Assembly (NCBI GenBank): GCA_964017195.1
Contig: OZ024892.1
Span: 7,334,366 to 7,398,365 of the forward strand
Direction of reading: 5' to 3'
Origin: Siderastrea radians
Taxonomy: Eukaryota; Cnidaria; Anthozoa; Scleractinia; Rhizangiidae
DNA: 64,000 bases
Part shown: in pieces, positions 50,801 through 58,359 of the stretch
How positions within the stretch are numbered: the first letter of the stretch is position 1
How the letters are laid out: every line of letters starts with the position of its first letter
Translations under genes and position numbers: made by a program
Notes under the pieces: generated by a model
What the model saw: the letters and a program-made list of their open reading frames with translations, nothing else
Told to the model about the DNA's origin: nothing
Databases searched by the model: none

Positions 50801-52882
50801 AACGCTTATCGCAGCCTAGGAAAATTCAAAGAAGCCATAGAGTACCACAACCAACACCTGTCAATAGCCAAAGAAGTGGGTGATAGGGCTGGAGAAGGAA
50901 AGGCCTACTGCAATCTCGGCAACGCTTATGACAGCCTAGGAAAATTCCAAGAGGCCATAGAGTACCACAATCAGAACCTGTCAATAGCCAAAGAAGTGGG
51001 CGATAAGGCTGGAGAAGGAAAGGCCTACTGCAATCTCGGCAACGCTTATCACAGCTTAAGAAAATTCGTAGAAGGCGTAGAGTACCACAATCAACACTTG
51101 GCAATAGCGAAAGAAGTGGGTGATAGGGCTGGAGAAGGAGCGGCCTATGGCCATCTTGGCAACGCTTATGAGAGCCTAGGGAAACTCCAAGAAGCCATAG
51201 AGTACCACAATCAACACCTGACAATAGCCAAAGAAGTGGGCGATAGGGCTGGAGAAGGAGTGGCCTACTGCAGTCTCGGCATCGCTTATGGCCGCCTAGG
51301 AAAATTCCAAGAGGCCACAGAGTACTACAAGCAACAACTGTCAATAGCCAAAGAAGTGGGTGATAGGGCTGGCGAAGGAAAGGCCTATGGCAATCTCGGC
51401 ACTGCTTATTGCAGCCTAAGAAAATTGGAAGAAGCCAAGGAATGTTACCAATCCAGCGTAGAGGTTTTTAATATTATAAGAGCTAGTCTTAAGTCTGAAG
51501 ACGGCTGGAAAATAAGTTTTCGTCACTGTTGTCGTGTTGCTTACAATAGTTTGTGGAGAACTCTGTTGAAACTCAACCTTCCCGTTGAGGCCTTGTGTGT
51601 TGCTGAGCAAGGTCGAGCACAAGCTTTGGTTGATATTTTGAAAATACAGTATGGCTTAACCGCACTGCCATCAGCGTCACTTGAACCTAAAGAAACAATT
51701 TCGTACATTTCAAACAAGGTTTCTGCACAAACTGTGTTTTTAGGACTTCAACACAACATAATCACCTTCTGGATTATCAGCAAAGAAAACAAGGTTGAAC
51801 TCCGACAAAGGAAAGTAGATGGGAGAAGTGCAGGCAAAGATTCCATTACCGTCTTATTGGAATCTACTTTGAAGAAAATTGGAGCTGGTGTTGGTGTCAG
51901 ATGCGAGAATCGTTCAGTAGATGAGCCAACCAATGACCTCTCGTCAGATAGAGGAGATGGTGAGGAATCAGCACAGACTTCGCAGTGCACCACAGACTCG
52001 TTACAAGCATTACATGACGCAATTATTGGCCCCATTGTAGACCTCTGTCAAGGTGACGAATTGATCATTTTCCCAGACGGACCACTGTGCTTAGTTCCAT
52101 TCTCTGCTTTGAGCGAATCTATAAGAATCCGCACTGCACCTTCGCTGGCCAGTTTAAGACTGATCACAGATTCCCCTGAGGACTATCACAGCAAGAGTGG
52201 GGCGCTGCTTGTAGGAGATCCCTGTCTGAAACAAGTTACCAATAAATGGGGTAAACCCATGTTTAAGGAACTGAAATATGCAAGACGGGAGGTAGACATG
52301 ATAGGAGATATTCTTAAGATCCAGCCACTAACGGGCACAAAAGCAACCAAGAGGAAGGTGCTGGAACTAATGTCACCAGCTGCCTTAATTCACTTTGCTA
52401 CACATGGAGATGCAGATACAGGGGAAATTATTTTGGCTCCAAGTGCAGAATGGGAAAATGATCCAATAATCCAAAACTCAAGATTAAAGATTAAGATCCC
52501 TAAAAAGATATACTACGTGCTAACGATGTCGGATGTGCTAGCAATTCAACTGCGAGCAAGGCTTGTTGTGCTCAGTTGTTGTCATAGCGCTCGCGGAGAG
52601 GTGAAGTCTGAGGGTGTGGTCGGAATGGCTCGGGCATTTTTGGCTGCTGGTGCTCGTTCTGTTCTGGCGTCACTCTGGGCAATTTCTGATGAGGCAACCA
52701 TGGAGTTCATGAAGAGTTTTTATCAACACCTGACCAATGGAGAAACTACTAGTGTGGCTCTTCACCAGGCTATGAAAACCCTTCGAAATTCAGAGAAATT
52801 CTGTGCCGTGAAGTACTGGGCTCCTTTTGTACTGATTGGTGATGACGTCAGGCTTGAATTTGGAGTCAGATCAAGCTTCTGA
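35859..52882 (+). CDS. TPR-CHAT protein, TTC28-like, six exons, one frameshift
   Basis: Exons 35859-35949, 37208-37369, 37492-37569, 38376-38443, 40011-40124 and 48642-52882. All splice phases agree (1,1,1,0,0). Exon 1 begins [14 protein letters not shown] after an in-frame TAA. Exons 2-4 encode a three-TPR module of the HOP/STI1 type ([19 protein letters not shown]). Exon 5 is a charged linker ([15 protein letters not shown]). Exon 6 has about 23 TPRs of 40 residues ([20 protein letters not shown] pattern), then a CHAT domain with [26 protein letters not shown] and [15 protein letters not shown] domains are caspase/separase-like cysteine peptidases; the His (codon 52403-52405) and Cys (52580-52582) are present. 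One base is missing between 50485 and 50486. Without it the product would be about 1584 residues. The deletion lies in near-identical repeats, so assembly error and pseudogene are both possible. Human TTC28 is the nearest family known to me. Substrate unknown. Confidence 0.85.
36813..37076. mobile_element. MITE with TA target duplication, copy 2
   Basis: Same family as 7824-8107: ends with GTGCTTTTCAATTGAG and GAGTGGTTGTCAATTGAG on opposite strands, TA outside. Lies in intron 1 of the TPR-CHAT gene. Confidence 0.7.
38625..38695 (-). ncRNA. tRNA-derived SINE head
   Basis: Minus strand reads AGCTCAATGGTTAGAGTGTC (A box), an anticodon-arm-like CTGAACGGGAG, and a B-box GGGTTTTCAATCCC. One base in the T-loop is extra and the acceptor stem is imperfect, so a SINE or relic rather than a working tRNA. 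In intron 4 of the TPR-CHAT gene. Confidence 0.55.
41813..42055 (-). pseudogene. Penelope-like element, GIY-YIG endonuclease C-terminal fragment (family 1)
   Basis: The minus strand encodes [20 protein letters not shown] followed by [25 protein letters not shown] and [20 protein letters not shown]. This is the C-terminal half of the GIY-YIG endonuclease found after the reverse transcriptase in Penelope-like retroelements. The N-terminal GIY-YIG residues and the RT are absent. Adjacent sequence at 42040-42225 is duplicated at 42646-42825, so part of the insertion was copied. Confidence 0.7.
42040..42825. repeat. Imperfect direct duplication, units about 600 bp apart
   Basis: 42040-42225 and 42646-42825 share GTTGCT.GGAACTTGCGGTG, the poly-C tract before CATGAA.TAAAC, and CGCAGAGTAAAATTAGTGAT. 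Confidence 0.75.
43015..43470 (-). pseudogene. Penelope-like element (family 2), inverted 3' fragment
   Basis: Minus strand encodes [20 protein letters not shown] and then [16 protein letters not shown] and [16 protein letters not shown], a GIY-YIG endonuclease with the CCHH-like cysteines (CSCG). It is the 3' part of the same family as the plus-strand copy at 43616-44700, lying head to head with it, so only the endonuclease and 3' tail are present. The tail carries a hammerhead-like motif at 43026-43052. Confidence 0.8.
43026..43052 (-). ncRNA. Hammerhead-ribozyme-like motif in inverted PLE tail
   Basis: Identical core to 44614-44640 on the opposite strand. Confidence 0.4.
43616..44700 (+). 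pseudogene. Penelope-like element (family 2), 5'-truncated copy
   Basis: Plus strand, in broken frames: a part ending [20 protein letters not shown], then [14 protein letters not shown] and [18 protein letters not shown] (RT thumb region), then [17 protein letters not shown] (GIY-YIG) and a C-terminus near-identical to the inverted copy ([18 protein letters not shown]). The RT palm with its catalytic aspartates is missing. Stops at 43817 and frame changes near 44235 and 44330 make it inactive. The 3' tail holds a hammerhead-like motif. Confidence 0.8.
44614..44640 (+). ncRNA. Hammerhead-ribozyme-like motif in PLE tail
   Basis: CTGAAGA, one extra T, GACT/AGTC stem II with loop TAATT, then GAAAAC. 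The mirror copy is on the minus strand at 43026-43052. Hammerhead motifs are known in Penelope-like terminal repeats. The extra base at the stem II junction makes activity uncertain. Confidence 0.4.
44705..47640. other. Intronic stretch with no recognised exon
   Basis: Last intron of the TPR-CHAT gene. Holds poly-C and GGCTTCGCCCGCGGGC-type patches near 46190-46325, like MITE termini, but the ends were not resolved. The ORFs at 45786-46238 and 46992-47198 show no domain or splice support. Confidence 0.4.
47917..47958 (+). ncRNA. Hammerhead-ribozyme-like motif
   Basis: Short stem I GCAA (47917-47920) pairs with TTGC (47955-47958). Core CTGATGA (47921-47927), one unpaired T, stem II GGAT/ATCC, GAAAC, and a two-pair stem III ending GTA as the candidate cleavage triplet. 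All conserved core bases are present. Very short stem III is typical of retroelement hammerheads. No PLE coding sequence was recognised just upstream. Confidence 0.45.
48642..50507 (+). CDS. TPR-CHAT last exon, part upstream of the frameshift
   Basis: Begins after TTTACAG with [20 protein letters not shown], then about 15 TPR units each exactly 120 nt. Reads out of frame after 50485 and stops at 50505-50507. The same frame is open back to 48486 but that part is intron. The antisense strand is also open for 506 codons purely because of the 120-nt periodicity. Confidence 0.8.
   Translation: MYIKMTESKLQLQEDLKKRLSTAKEVGDRAQEGKAYCYLGNAYHSLGKFQESIEYHNQHLSIAKEVGDRAGEGKAYGNLGNAYYSLGKFQEAIQYHNQHLSIAKEGGDRAIEGKAYGNLGNAYQSLRKFQIAREYHNQHLSIAKEVGDRAGEGKAYCNLGNAYDSLGKFQEAIEYHNQHLSIAKEVGDKAGEGKAYCNLGNAYHSLGKFREAIEYHNQHLSIAKEEGDRVGEGKAYCNLGNAYHSLRKYEEDVENHNQHLAIAKEVGDRAGEGRAYGHLGNAYYCLGKFQEAIEYHNQHLSIAEEVGDRAGEGKTFGNLGNAYWSLGKFQEAIEYHNQHLLIAKEVGHRAGEGKAYGNLGNAYHSLGKFQEAIEYHKQDLSIAKEVGDKAGEGAAYCNLGNAYRSVGKFQEAIEYHNQHLSIAKEVGDRAGEGAAYCNLGNAYHSVGKFQEAIEYHNQHLSIAKQVGDKAGEGTAYGNLGNAYHSKGKFQEAIEYYNQELPIAKEVGDRAGEGAAYCNLGNAYHSVGKFQEAIEYHKQHLSIAKEVSDRAGEGAAYCNLGNAYDSVGKFQEAIEYYSQHLSIAKQVGDKAGEGTAYGNLGNAYHSVGKFQEAIEYTIKSCQ
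50516..52882 (+). CDS. TPR-CHAT last exon, part downstream of the frameshift (C-terminal TPRs and CHAT)
   Basis: Eight further TPR units run to about 51450. A helical linker follows ([20 protein letters not shown]), then an acidic low-complexity patch (51920-52000) and the CHAT domain to the stop. Relative to the first methionine of this frame, the catalytic pair is His630 and Cys689, the second Cys of LSCCHS. This methionine is within a repeat and is not a natural start. Confidence 0.85.
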   Translation: MGDRAGEGAAYCNLGNAYHSVGKFQEAIEYHNQHLSIAKEVGDKAGEGTAYCNLGNAYRSVGKLQEAIEYHNQHLSIAKEVGDRAGEGAAYGNLGNAYRSLGKFKEAIEYHNQHLSIAKEVGDRAGEGKAYCNLGNAYDSLGKFQEAIEYHNQNLSIAKEVGDKAGEGKAYCNLGNAYHSLRKFVEGVEYHNQHLAIAKEVGDRAGEGAAYGHLGNAYESLGKLQEAIEYHNQHLTIAKEVGDRAGEGVAYCSLGIAYGRLGKFQEATEYYKQQLSIAKEVGDRAGEGKAYGNLGTAYCSLRKLEEAKECYQSSVEVFNIIRASLKSEDGWKISFRHCCRVAYNSLWRTLLKLNLPVEALCVAEQGRAQALVDILKIQYGLTALPSASLEPKETISYISNKVSAQTVFLGLQHNIITFWIISKENKVELRQRKVDGRSAGKDSITVLLESTLKKIGAGVGVRCENRSVDEPTNDLSSDRGDGEESAQTSQCTTDSLQALHDAIIGPIVDLCQGDELIIFPDGPLCLVPFSALSESIRIRTAPSLASLRLITDSPEDYHSKSGALLVGDPCLKQVTNKWGKPMFKELKYARREVDMIGDILKIQPLTGTKATKRKVLELMSPAALIHFATHGDADTGEIILAPSAEWENDPIIQNSRLKIKIPKKIYYVLTMSDVLAIQLRARLVVLSCCHSARGEVKSEGVVGMARAFLAAGARSVLASLWAISDEATMEFMKSFYQHLTNGETTSVALHQAMKTLRNSEKFCAVKYWAPFVLIGDDVRLEFGVRSSF

Positions 52883-53081
52883 GTATTGTAAGTAGAATGT
52901 TCCTTGGAATTTAAACATTAACATAGGAGCACATTTCAGTCAAAAAAGAGAACTTAAAGTCACAAAAGAACGGTGTTGGTTGAGGTTGAGGCTTAACCAT
53001 TCTCTATTCTGTCCTTGGTTGAAGGGAAGTTTTTTTCTTGCTTGCTGTGTATGCAGTTATTCTCCCGGACAATGCTTACTA

Positions 53082-53087
53082 AATAAA
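53082..53087 (+). terminator. Poly(A) signal of the TPR-CHAT gene
   Basis: AATAAA about 200 nt after the stop codon at 52880-52882, the first on this strand downstream of the gene. Confidence 0.6.
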
Positions 53088-53306
53088 GCAGCAAAGAAAG
53101 TTGCACTTACATGAGACGAGAGCATAGCAACATCATGCAAAGAAGGGCTTGCAGGTCGCAAGTTAATTTTAAAAATACTAATCCCATCTCCTGCTCACAC
53201 ACAGACAGCATGACCTAGTTCAGTAGGTGACAACTTTTGAACGCGGAGAGCCACATTGTGAAGGGCGATTGGAGAAGTTATAATGGTTTCTATCTAAAAC
53301 ATAATT

Positions 53307-53806
53307 AACCCGGGAGGAGGATTCCCCCGTATTAACTCTAACTATGATAACGGCAGATAATACGTCTAAAAATGTTTCCTTTGAGGTTATCAACACGAGC
53401 TGATGACGTTACATTATGTAAGAGTTACGTCATGTCCTTAAACGGCAGTCATCTTGGATCCGCCGTTTTGGTTGGCTTTACTTTTAGCACAACATTCGAA
53501 GTGCACGAAATTGACCAAAAAAGTGATCAGAGTCGCTAAAGAACACTAAAATGATCTGAAATGTCAACTTCTAATTTTTTGATAAAAAGAGGATAATTTA
53601 CAAATTCTGAAAAAAACGGCCTGCCAAAATGTGGTTGCCATGGTAACATCATATTTGATGAACAAGACCAAATTGTTCTCAAATAAATTTCAGGAAAAGT
53701 CACAAAGTTTTTTGCCTTTAGCTTGCGTATTAAACGGTTACCAAAACAATAACCGTCCAAAGTGCGCGCGAGCAGCTTAGCCCCGCCCCCGGTCTGAATA
53801 GGGTTA
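53307..53806. mobile_element. Possible TTAA-bounded MITE
   Basis: Starts TTAACCCGGGAGGAGG and ends CTGAATAGGGTTAA. Only the outer TTAACCC is mirrored, so the inverted repeats are weak. The right end resembles the piggyBac-like family at 26638-27181. Confidence 0.4.
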
Positions 53807-54244
53807 AAATCTCTCAACTGTTCTATTTTTTTACACACGTCGTTTTCAATTTTGTGCCTTAACGGTGTTTTCGTGCATACCACTCCACAAGATGTTACAA
53901 CAATGTGAATTTACCATGCCTCGAGAGATATAAATCACAATATATTATTTTTTTCTATTTTACCTTTGTCTCACCTGGCAATCAAACCCAGTGAAACTGA
54001 AAATCTGAGTCTCTACGGAAACGGCACACTAACAAAGAGGACTATAAATTATACAATTACATGACCTCATTTCTTTATTTACTTATTGCAATATAATTCT
54101 TTATTTACAGACTCTCAGTTGTCAAGCCAGGAGAGGACTTAAACAACCTAAATTGGTCACCTTTTTTTCCGTTGGACAATACATTTCAGTGCAAATATTA
54201 TTCCTCGGTTTTTCCCTTTTTTTATCCTTGTCTAGAAATATTAG

Positions 54245-55915
54245 GGGTGTGCCGAAAACGCAGGGTCGGGGTGCAGGGTGTGGGGTGCGGGGTCATTAAA
54301 AAAAAACGAAAAAATAAAAATTAAAAAAAAAACTAAAAAATAAATAAATAATAAACCAATAAATAAATAAATAAATAAGTAAATAATTAAATAAATAAAT
54401 AAATAAATAAATAGGCAGTGTCTAGATATCCAGCAACCGAGTACGGATCATGACTATATATCCGGCAGTCCGAAATTTTCGAAGGATTTCGACGGAAAGG
54501 CTCTTTCTAACGTTTTGAAAGTATTCTATATTTGTTTAGAATTGCCAAGCGATTCAGAAAAGTATTTTGGTTTTGTAGTTGAGGAGTTTTCCGCGTTTGT
54601 GCGTACTACAAAATGCGATGTTTGCGACACTTAGAATTATTTGTGGCTACACCCGCCAGTCAGAACGCACAGAATTTGGACAGAATGTCTCATTTAAACG
54701 TCCTGGGAGCATTCGAAGTTTGTTTAGTATCACAAGCGATTCAAATGACCAATTTAGTTTTGTAGCTGACGAATTTTGTGAGCTTGTGCATGCTAGTGAA
54801 ACTGAGCTTGCTTGATCCCCGTCTCACCCGAGCCGTAACGCAATCATAGTGTAGTGACGATTGTCACGGACTCTATCTGAAACCTGGACAATTCTCAACA
54901 ATTCAGACTGATGTAACTTGACGAGTTGTATGCAAACCCATAGTCACGCAAATAAAGCTAATTGTTGTAGTTGATGTCGGAAATCAGAGTGCCAGGCGGG
55001 TCTATATGCCCGGCAGCCGTGCGCAGTTAAATTGAAATGATAAATGCTCGGTAGTTTACGGCTCAGAAGTTTCACAGTCATTTTTTAAATTACTGAAATA
55101 AAGTTTCAGTGTTATTGAAATAACCATTCTAACAGCATCCGTGACAATTGTCACTATGGTTGCGTGACGGCTCGGGTCAGACAGGGATCAAGCAAGCTAG
55201 CGATTTTCTAGTATGCTTAAGCTTGGAAAATTCGTTAGCTACAAAACCAAATTAGTCTTTTTAATCGCTTGGTAATTTTAAACAAACTTCAAATACTCCC
55301 ACGACGTTTGAATGAAAAATTGTCTAAATTCTGCGTGTTTCTGACTAGCGGATCTGGCGGGCCTGGCGGATCTAGTCACAAAAACTGTAGCGACATACGG
55401 CGATTTCAGTGGTATGCACAAGCTCACAAATTCGTCAGCTACAAAACTATATTGGTCTTTTGAATCGCTTGATAATTCTAAACAAACTTCGAATGCTCCC
55501 AGGACGTTTGAATGAGAAATTCCGTCCAAATTCTGTGCATTCTGACTGGCGGGTGTAGCCGCAAATAATTCCAAGGCGGTCGCAAGCATCGCATTTTGTG
55601 GCATGCACAGGCTTGGAAAACTCGTCAACTGCAAAACCAAAATACTTTTCTGAATCGCTTGGCAATTCTAAACAAAGAGAAAACTTAAAACGTTAGAAAA
55701 AGCCTTTCCGTCGAAATCATTCGAGAATTTCGGACTGCCGGGTAAATTAGTAATAAATTGCGTACCCGGGCTGCCGCGTACCTAGACACTGCCTATTATT
55801 TATTTTTTATTTTAACTATTTTTTTAATATTCATTTTTGTCGGTTTTTGTTGACCTCGCACCCCGCACCCCGCAGACCGCACCCCGCACCCCGACGCCGC
55901 GTTTTCGGAACACCC
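54245..55915. mobile_element. Non-autonomous Mutator-like long-TIR element, 1671 bp
   Basis: Perfect 9-bp target duplication AAATATTAG at 54236-54244 and 55916-55924. The ends are GGGTGTGCCGAAAACGC and, on the other strand, GGGTGTTCCGAAAACGC. Inverted arms extend hundreds of bases (about 54245-54870 and 55140-55915), pairing through (AAAT)n tracts, GGCAGTGTCTAG, GCGATTCAGAAAAGTATTTT and CGTCACTACAC-type blocks. The right arm holds an internal duplication (55200-55410 versus 55410-55680). No transposase; ORFs in the arms are mirror images. Confidence 0.85.
54300..54412. repeat. (AAAT)n low-complexity tract
   Basis: A/T-rich run ending in many TAAA units inside the left arm of the long-TIR element. 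The mirror on the right arm (55797-55850) is much shorter. Confidence 0.9.
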
Positions 55916-55929
55916 AAATATTAGTGGCA

Positions 55930-56980
55930 TTTCCAAAAAATTTTCGTACTACGCCGTAGTATTGTCCTGACTTTAAATGACATTATTAACTCATTTTTTT
56001 GATCACTGTCATAAGCGACAATTCTTGAAATGAAAAACAAAAGCAGTAGTGTCCAAAACAACGGCATAAAAATAGCGAATATTGTTATTGTAGGAGTTGT
56101 ATACCAGCTTTACTTTCTTGAGTGAGAAGACTGTAATAAACTAGGGCTTTCCTTTTTCTTTGTTAATAATGCAAGAATGTTCACGTTGTGGAGACCTAGT
56201 ATTTGCACAAGAGGGAAGCTATTTTCTTCTTGTAGAAAGTAGGCCATACTAGTGTAGTATAGCACTGCAAAAGACGAAAACATTTATTGTGGAGAGGTAG
56301 GCCGTAGAAGCTTTTGTTTCTTAAAAAAGCTTTGTTCAGTAGTACAGCGTGGTACCTATTCTCCCAAAAGATGAATCATCTCCAGGTTTATCTCCATAGT
56401 TATCTCGATCGATCATTCAATCTTTATTTGCACCTAGAGTAGTATTTTTTATACAAGAAATGTAATACTTTTGGATATCAAGCATCCTCGGAGACCCAGG
56501 GGCAGCTAGTCGGGACGACGGGATTTCATGGGCGAAAGTTTGCAACAAGAGCGGGAGAGCCCCTGGGCACTTACTCTTACCGAACGAGTTCCAGAAGCGT
56601 TTGAAATTCCGCCTTCTGATTGGCCAGAAAAATTTTTTTCTGGCCAATCAGCGAAGAGGAACAGCTGGGCGTCTTACACGAGGTTGTTTTCCTCATCAAT
56701 TGCCGTAGTAGCGTGGCCCGTTCAACAGGAACATTTTTGAGGAGAGCTTCAGAAAAAAATAACAATAAATAAACGAAGTCGAGGAAATCGCAAACTATAA
56801 CGTGGCCGCAAGAAAACAAATACTCACAGGGAATTTTTCACGGCGGACTTATCGAAGGAAACGCAAATTTTTAGAGCTAGCGACTTCCCCTTTCCCCAAT
56901 GTAACTAATTATTTCTCCTTCTTCGTTGATCTTCGTCTGAAACTTTCCATCTCTGATGCACGGGCCACGCAACTATGTTG
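55930..56980. other. No gene seen
   Basis: AT-rich sequence. A short inverted pair TGGCCAGAAAAATTTTTTTCTGGCCA lies near 56620-56647 but no element boundaries are visible. Confidence 0.5.
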
Positions 56981-56996
56981 ATCGAGCGTGTCATGT

Positions 56997-57032
56997 CACG
57001 TACTAGAGAGAACTGGTTCTCTCTAGTACGTG
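56997..57032. repeat. Perfect 17-bp hairpin
   Basis: CACGTACTAGAGAGAAC, a 2-bp loop, and its exact reverse complement. Confidence 0.85.
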
Positions 57033-57127
57033 GCATCGACCGTTGAGCAGAAAATCGCCCAGATCGGCCTCCAGAAGCTCGGAAAAGCAATAAAAACATA
57101 GCAAACACACAGCAGGTAATGTTTTTC

Positions 57128-57218
57128 AAACTGTAGAAAGTCGAGGACGCGGGTTCAAATCCCGTTCAGGACAATTTTTAGGGTTTTCACTTTGTGTTTG
57201 TTTATTCTTTCTTTGACT
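57128..57218 (+). repeat. Partial copy of the tRNA-like unit and its 3' flank
   Basis: From GAAAGTCGAGGACGCGGG through GTTCAGGACA and on to TTTCACTTTGTGTTTGTTTA it matches 57391-57460, about 255 bp apart. The 5' half of the tRNA-like head is missing here. Confidence 0.8.
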
Positions 57219-57356
57219 GGTTTAAGTTCATTTGTGTTTTTTATATTCGTCAAAAAGGCCTACAAGCCTTCCAGTCAGCTCCTGTGAAAACACTAAAATT
57301 TGTCGGGAGGCCCGTGAGCCATAAAGCCTTAAGTTCGGCTGCGTTGTTGCGTGGTC

Positions 57357-57427
57357 GTCCTGATGGTGTAGTGGTTAACACATCGGCACTAGAAAGTCGA
57401 GGACGCGGGTTCAAATCCTGTTCAGGA
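57357..57427 (+). tRNA. tRNA-like SINE unit
   Basis: Acceptor arms GTCCTGA and TCAGGAC pair over 7 bp. D arm GTGT...ACAC, anticodon stem TCGGC/GTCGA with an 8-nt loop, and T arm GCGGGTTCAAATCCTGT. A box TGGTGTAGTGG and B box GGTTCAAATCC match Pol III promoters. The oversized anticodon loop and a second partial copy at 57128-57177 favour a SINE over a functional tRNA gene. Confidence 0.5.
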
Positions 57428-57455
57428 CAATTTTTAGGGTTTTCACTTTGTGTTT

Positions 57456-57460
<5 letters not shown>

Positions 57461-57485
<25 letters not shown>
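57461..57485. repeat. (TA)n microsatellite
   Basis: Pure TA run between the SINE-like tail and the 43-bp hairpin. Confidence 0.9.
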
Positions 57486-57486
<1 letters not shown>

Positions 57487-57599
57487 ACTCGTTGAAGGAA
57501 AGCGAGGACGGACAACTTCTGACGATTATTAAATTTTATTAAATTTTTTAACTTTTTAATCGTCAGAAGTTGTCCGTCCTCGCTTTCCTTCAACGAGTT
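57486..57599. repeat. Perfect 43-bp inverted repeat, 28-bp loop
   Basis: Arms 57486-57528 and 57557-57599 are exact reverse complements (AACTCGTTGAAGGAAAGCGA onward). It abuts a (TA)n run, as does the hairpin at 57871-58050. No coding content. Confidence 0.9.
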
Positions 57600-57686
57600 T
57601 TAATTCCATGCAGTGAGGCTTGGACTGTGAATCTTTGATCCTCCTGACGCAGTGGCATTCTTTGTTGGCCTGAGGCAACCATTAAC

Positions 57687-57693
<7 letters not shown>

Positions 57694-57746
<53 letters not shown>
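57694..57746. repeat. (TA)n microsatellite
   Basis: About 26 TA units. Confidence 0.95.
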
Positions 57747-57748
<2 letters not shown>

Positions 57749-57870
57749 GGGTAAAGACCTTGTTAAGGGTCTCGCAAACAATGCAAATCCTTCACCAACA
57801 GTAGGTGCTTGCTCGAGGATCACTAGAGCGATCGTGGACACTTGAAATACTTGGCGTTAATAAAAACTGT

Positions 57871-58050
57871 AATGTTTTGGTCAAGAGTCCAACCCCAAGA
57901 TAGCGTTGTTGGTTTAATCAGCGCTCAACGTTTCGACCACCACGGCCTTCATCATATGAGTGCTCCTGCTGCAGGCCGTGATGGTCGAAACGTTGAGCGC
58001 TGATTAAACCAACAACGCTATCTTGGAGTTGGACTCTTGACCATAACATT
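57871..58050. repeat. 77-bp inverted repeat with hammerhead-like core
   Basis: Arms 57871-57947 and 57974-58050 are near-perfect reverse complements. On the minus strand the segment at 57930-57956 reads ATGATGA, A, GGCC/GGTC stem, GAAACGTTG, a hammerhead-like core with the first C replaced. Likely the inverted terminal parts of a Penelope-like element or retrozyme. Confidence 0.6.
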
Positions 58051-58061
58051 TCAGTTTACAT

Positions 58062-58144
<83 letters not shown>
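58062..58144. repeat. (TA)n microsatellite
   Basis: About 40 TA units next to the LINE 3' end. Confidence 0.95.
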
Positions 58145-58149
<5 letters not shown>

Positions 58150-58359
58150 TGCAGACAGTACTGTTTTTTTTTAAGATATAAAAACCTGGTACCCCAGGCG
58201 GTTTATTAAAGAGGACCAAAATCTATATTCTTATTCTAAAAGTTTGTAGAATTCGAAATCAAAAGTCCTTGATATTGTACATTGCTTGAATATACTTGAT
58301 TAAGGTTACATGAATAAACGCAAAAGAAACATCACTAAATATAAATATGTACAAAGAAA

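Noticed and set aside
57357..57427. Functional tRNA gene with a definite anticodon
   Set aside because: The anticodon loop has eight bases, so the anticodon cannot be assigned, and a partial copy with the same 3' tail points to a SINE.
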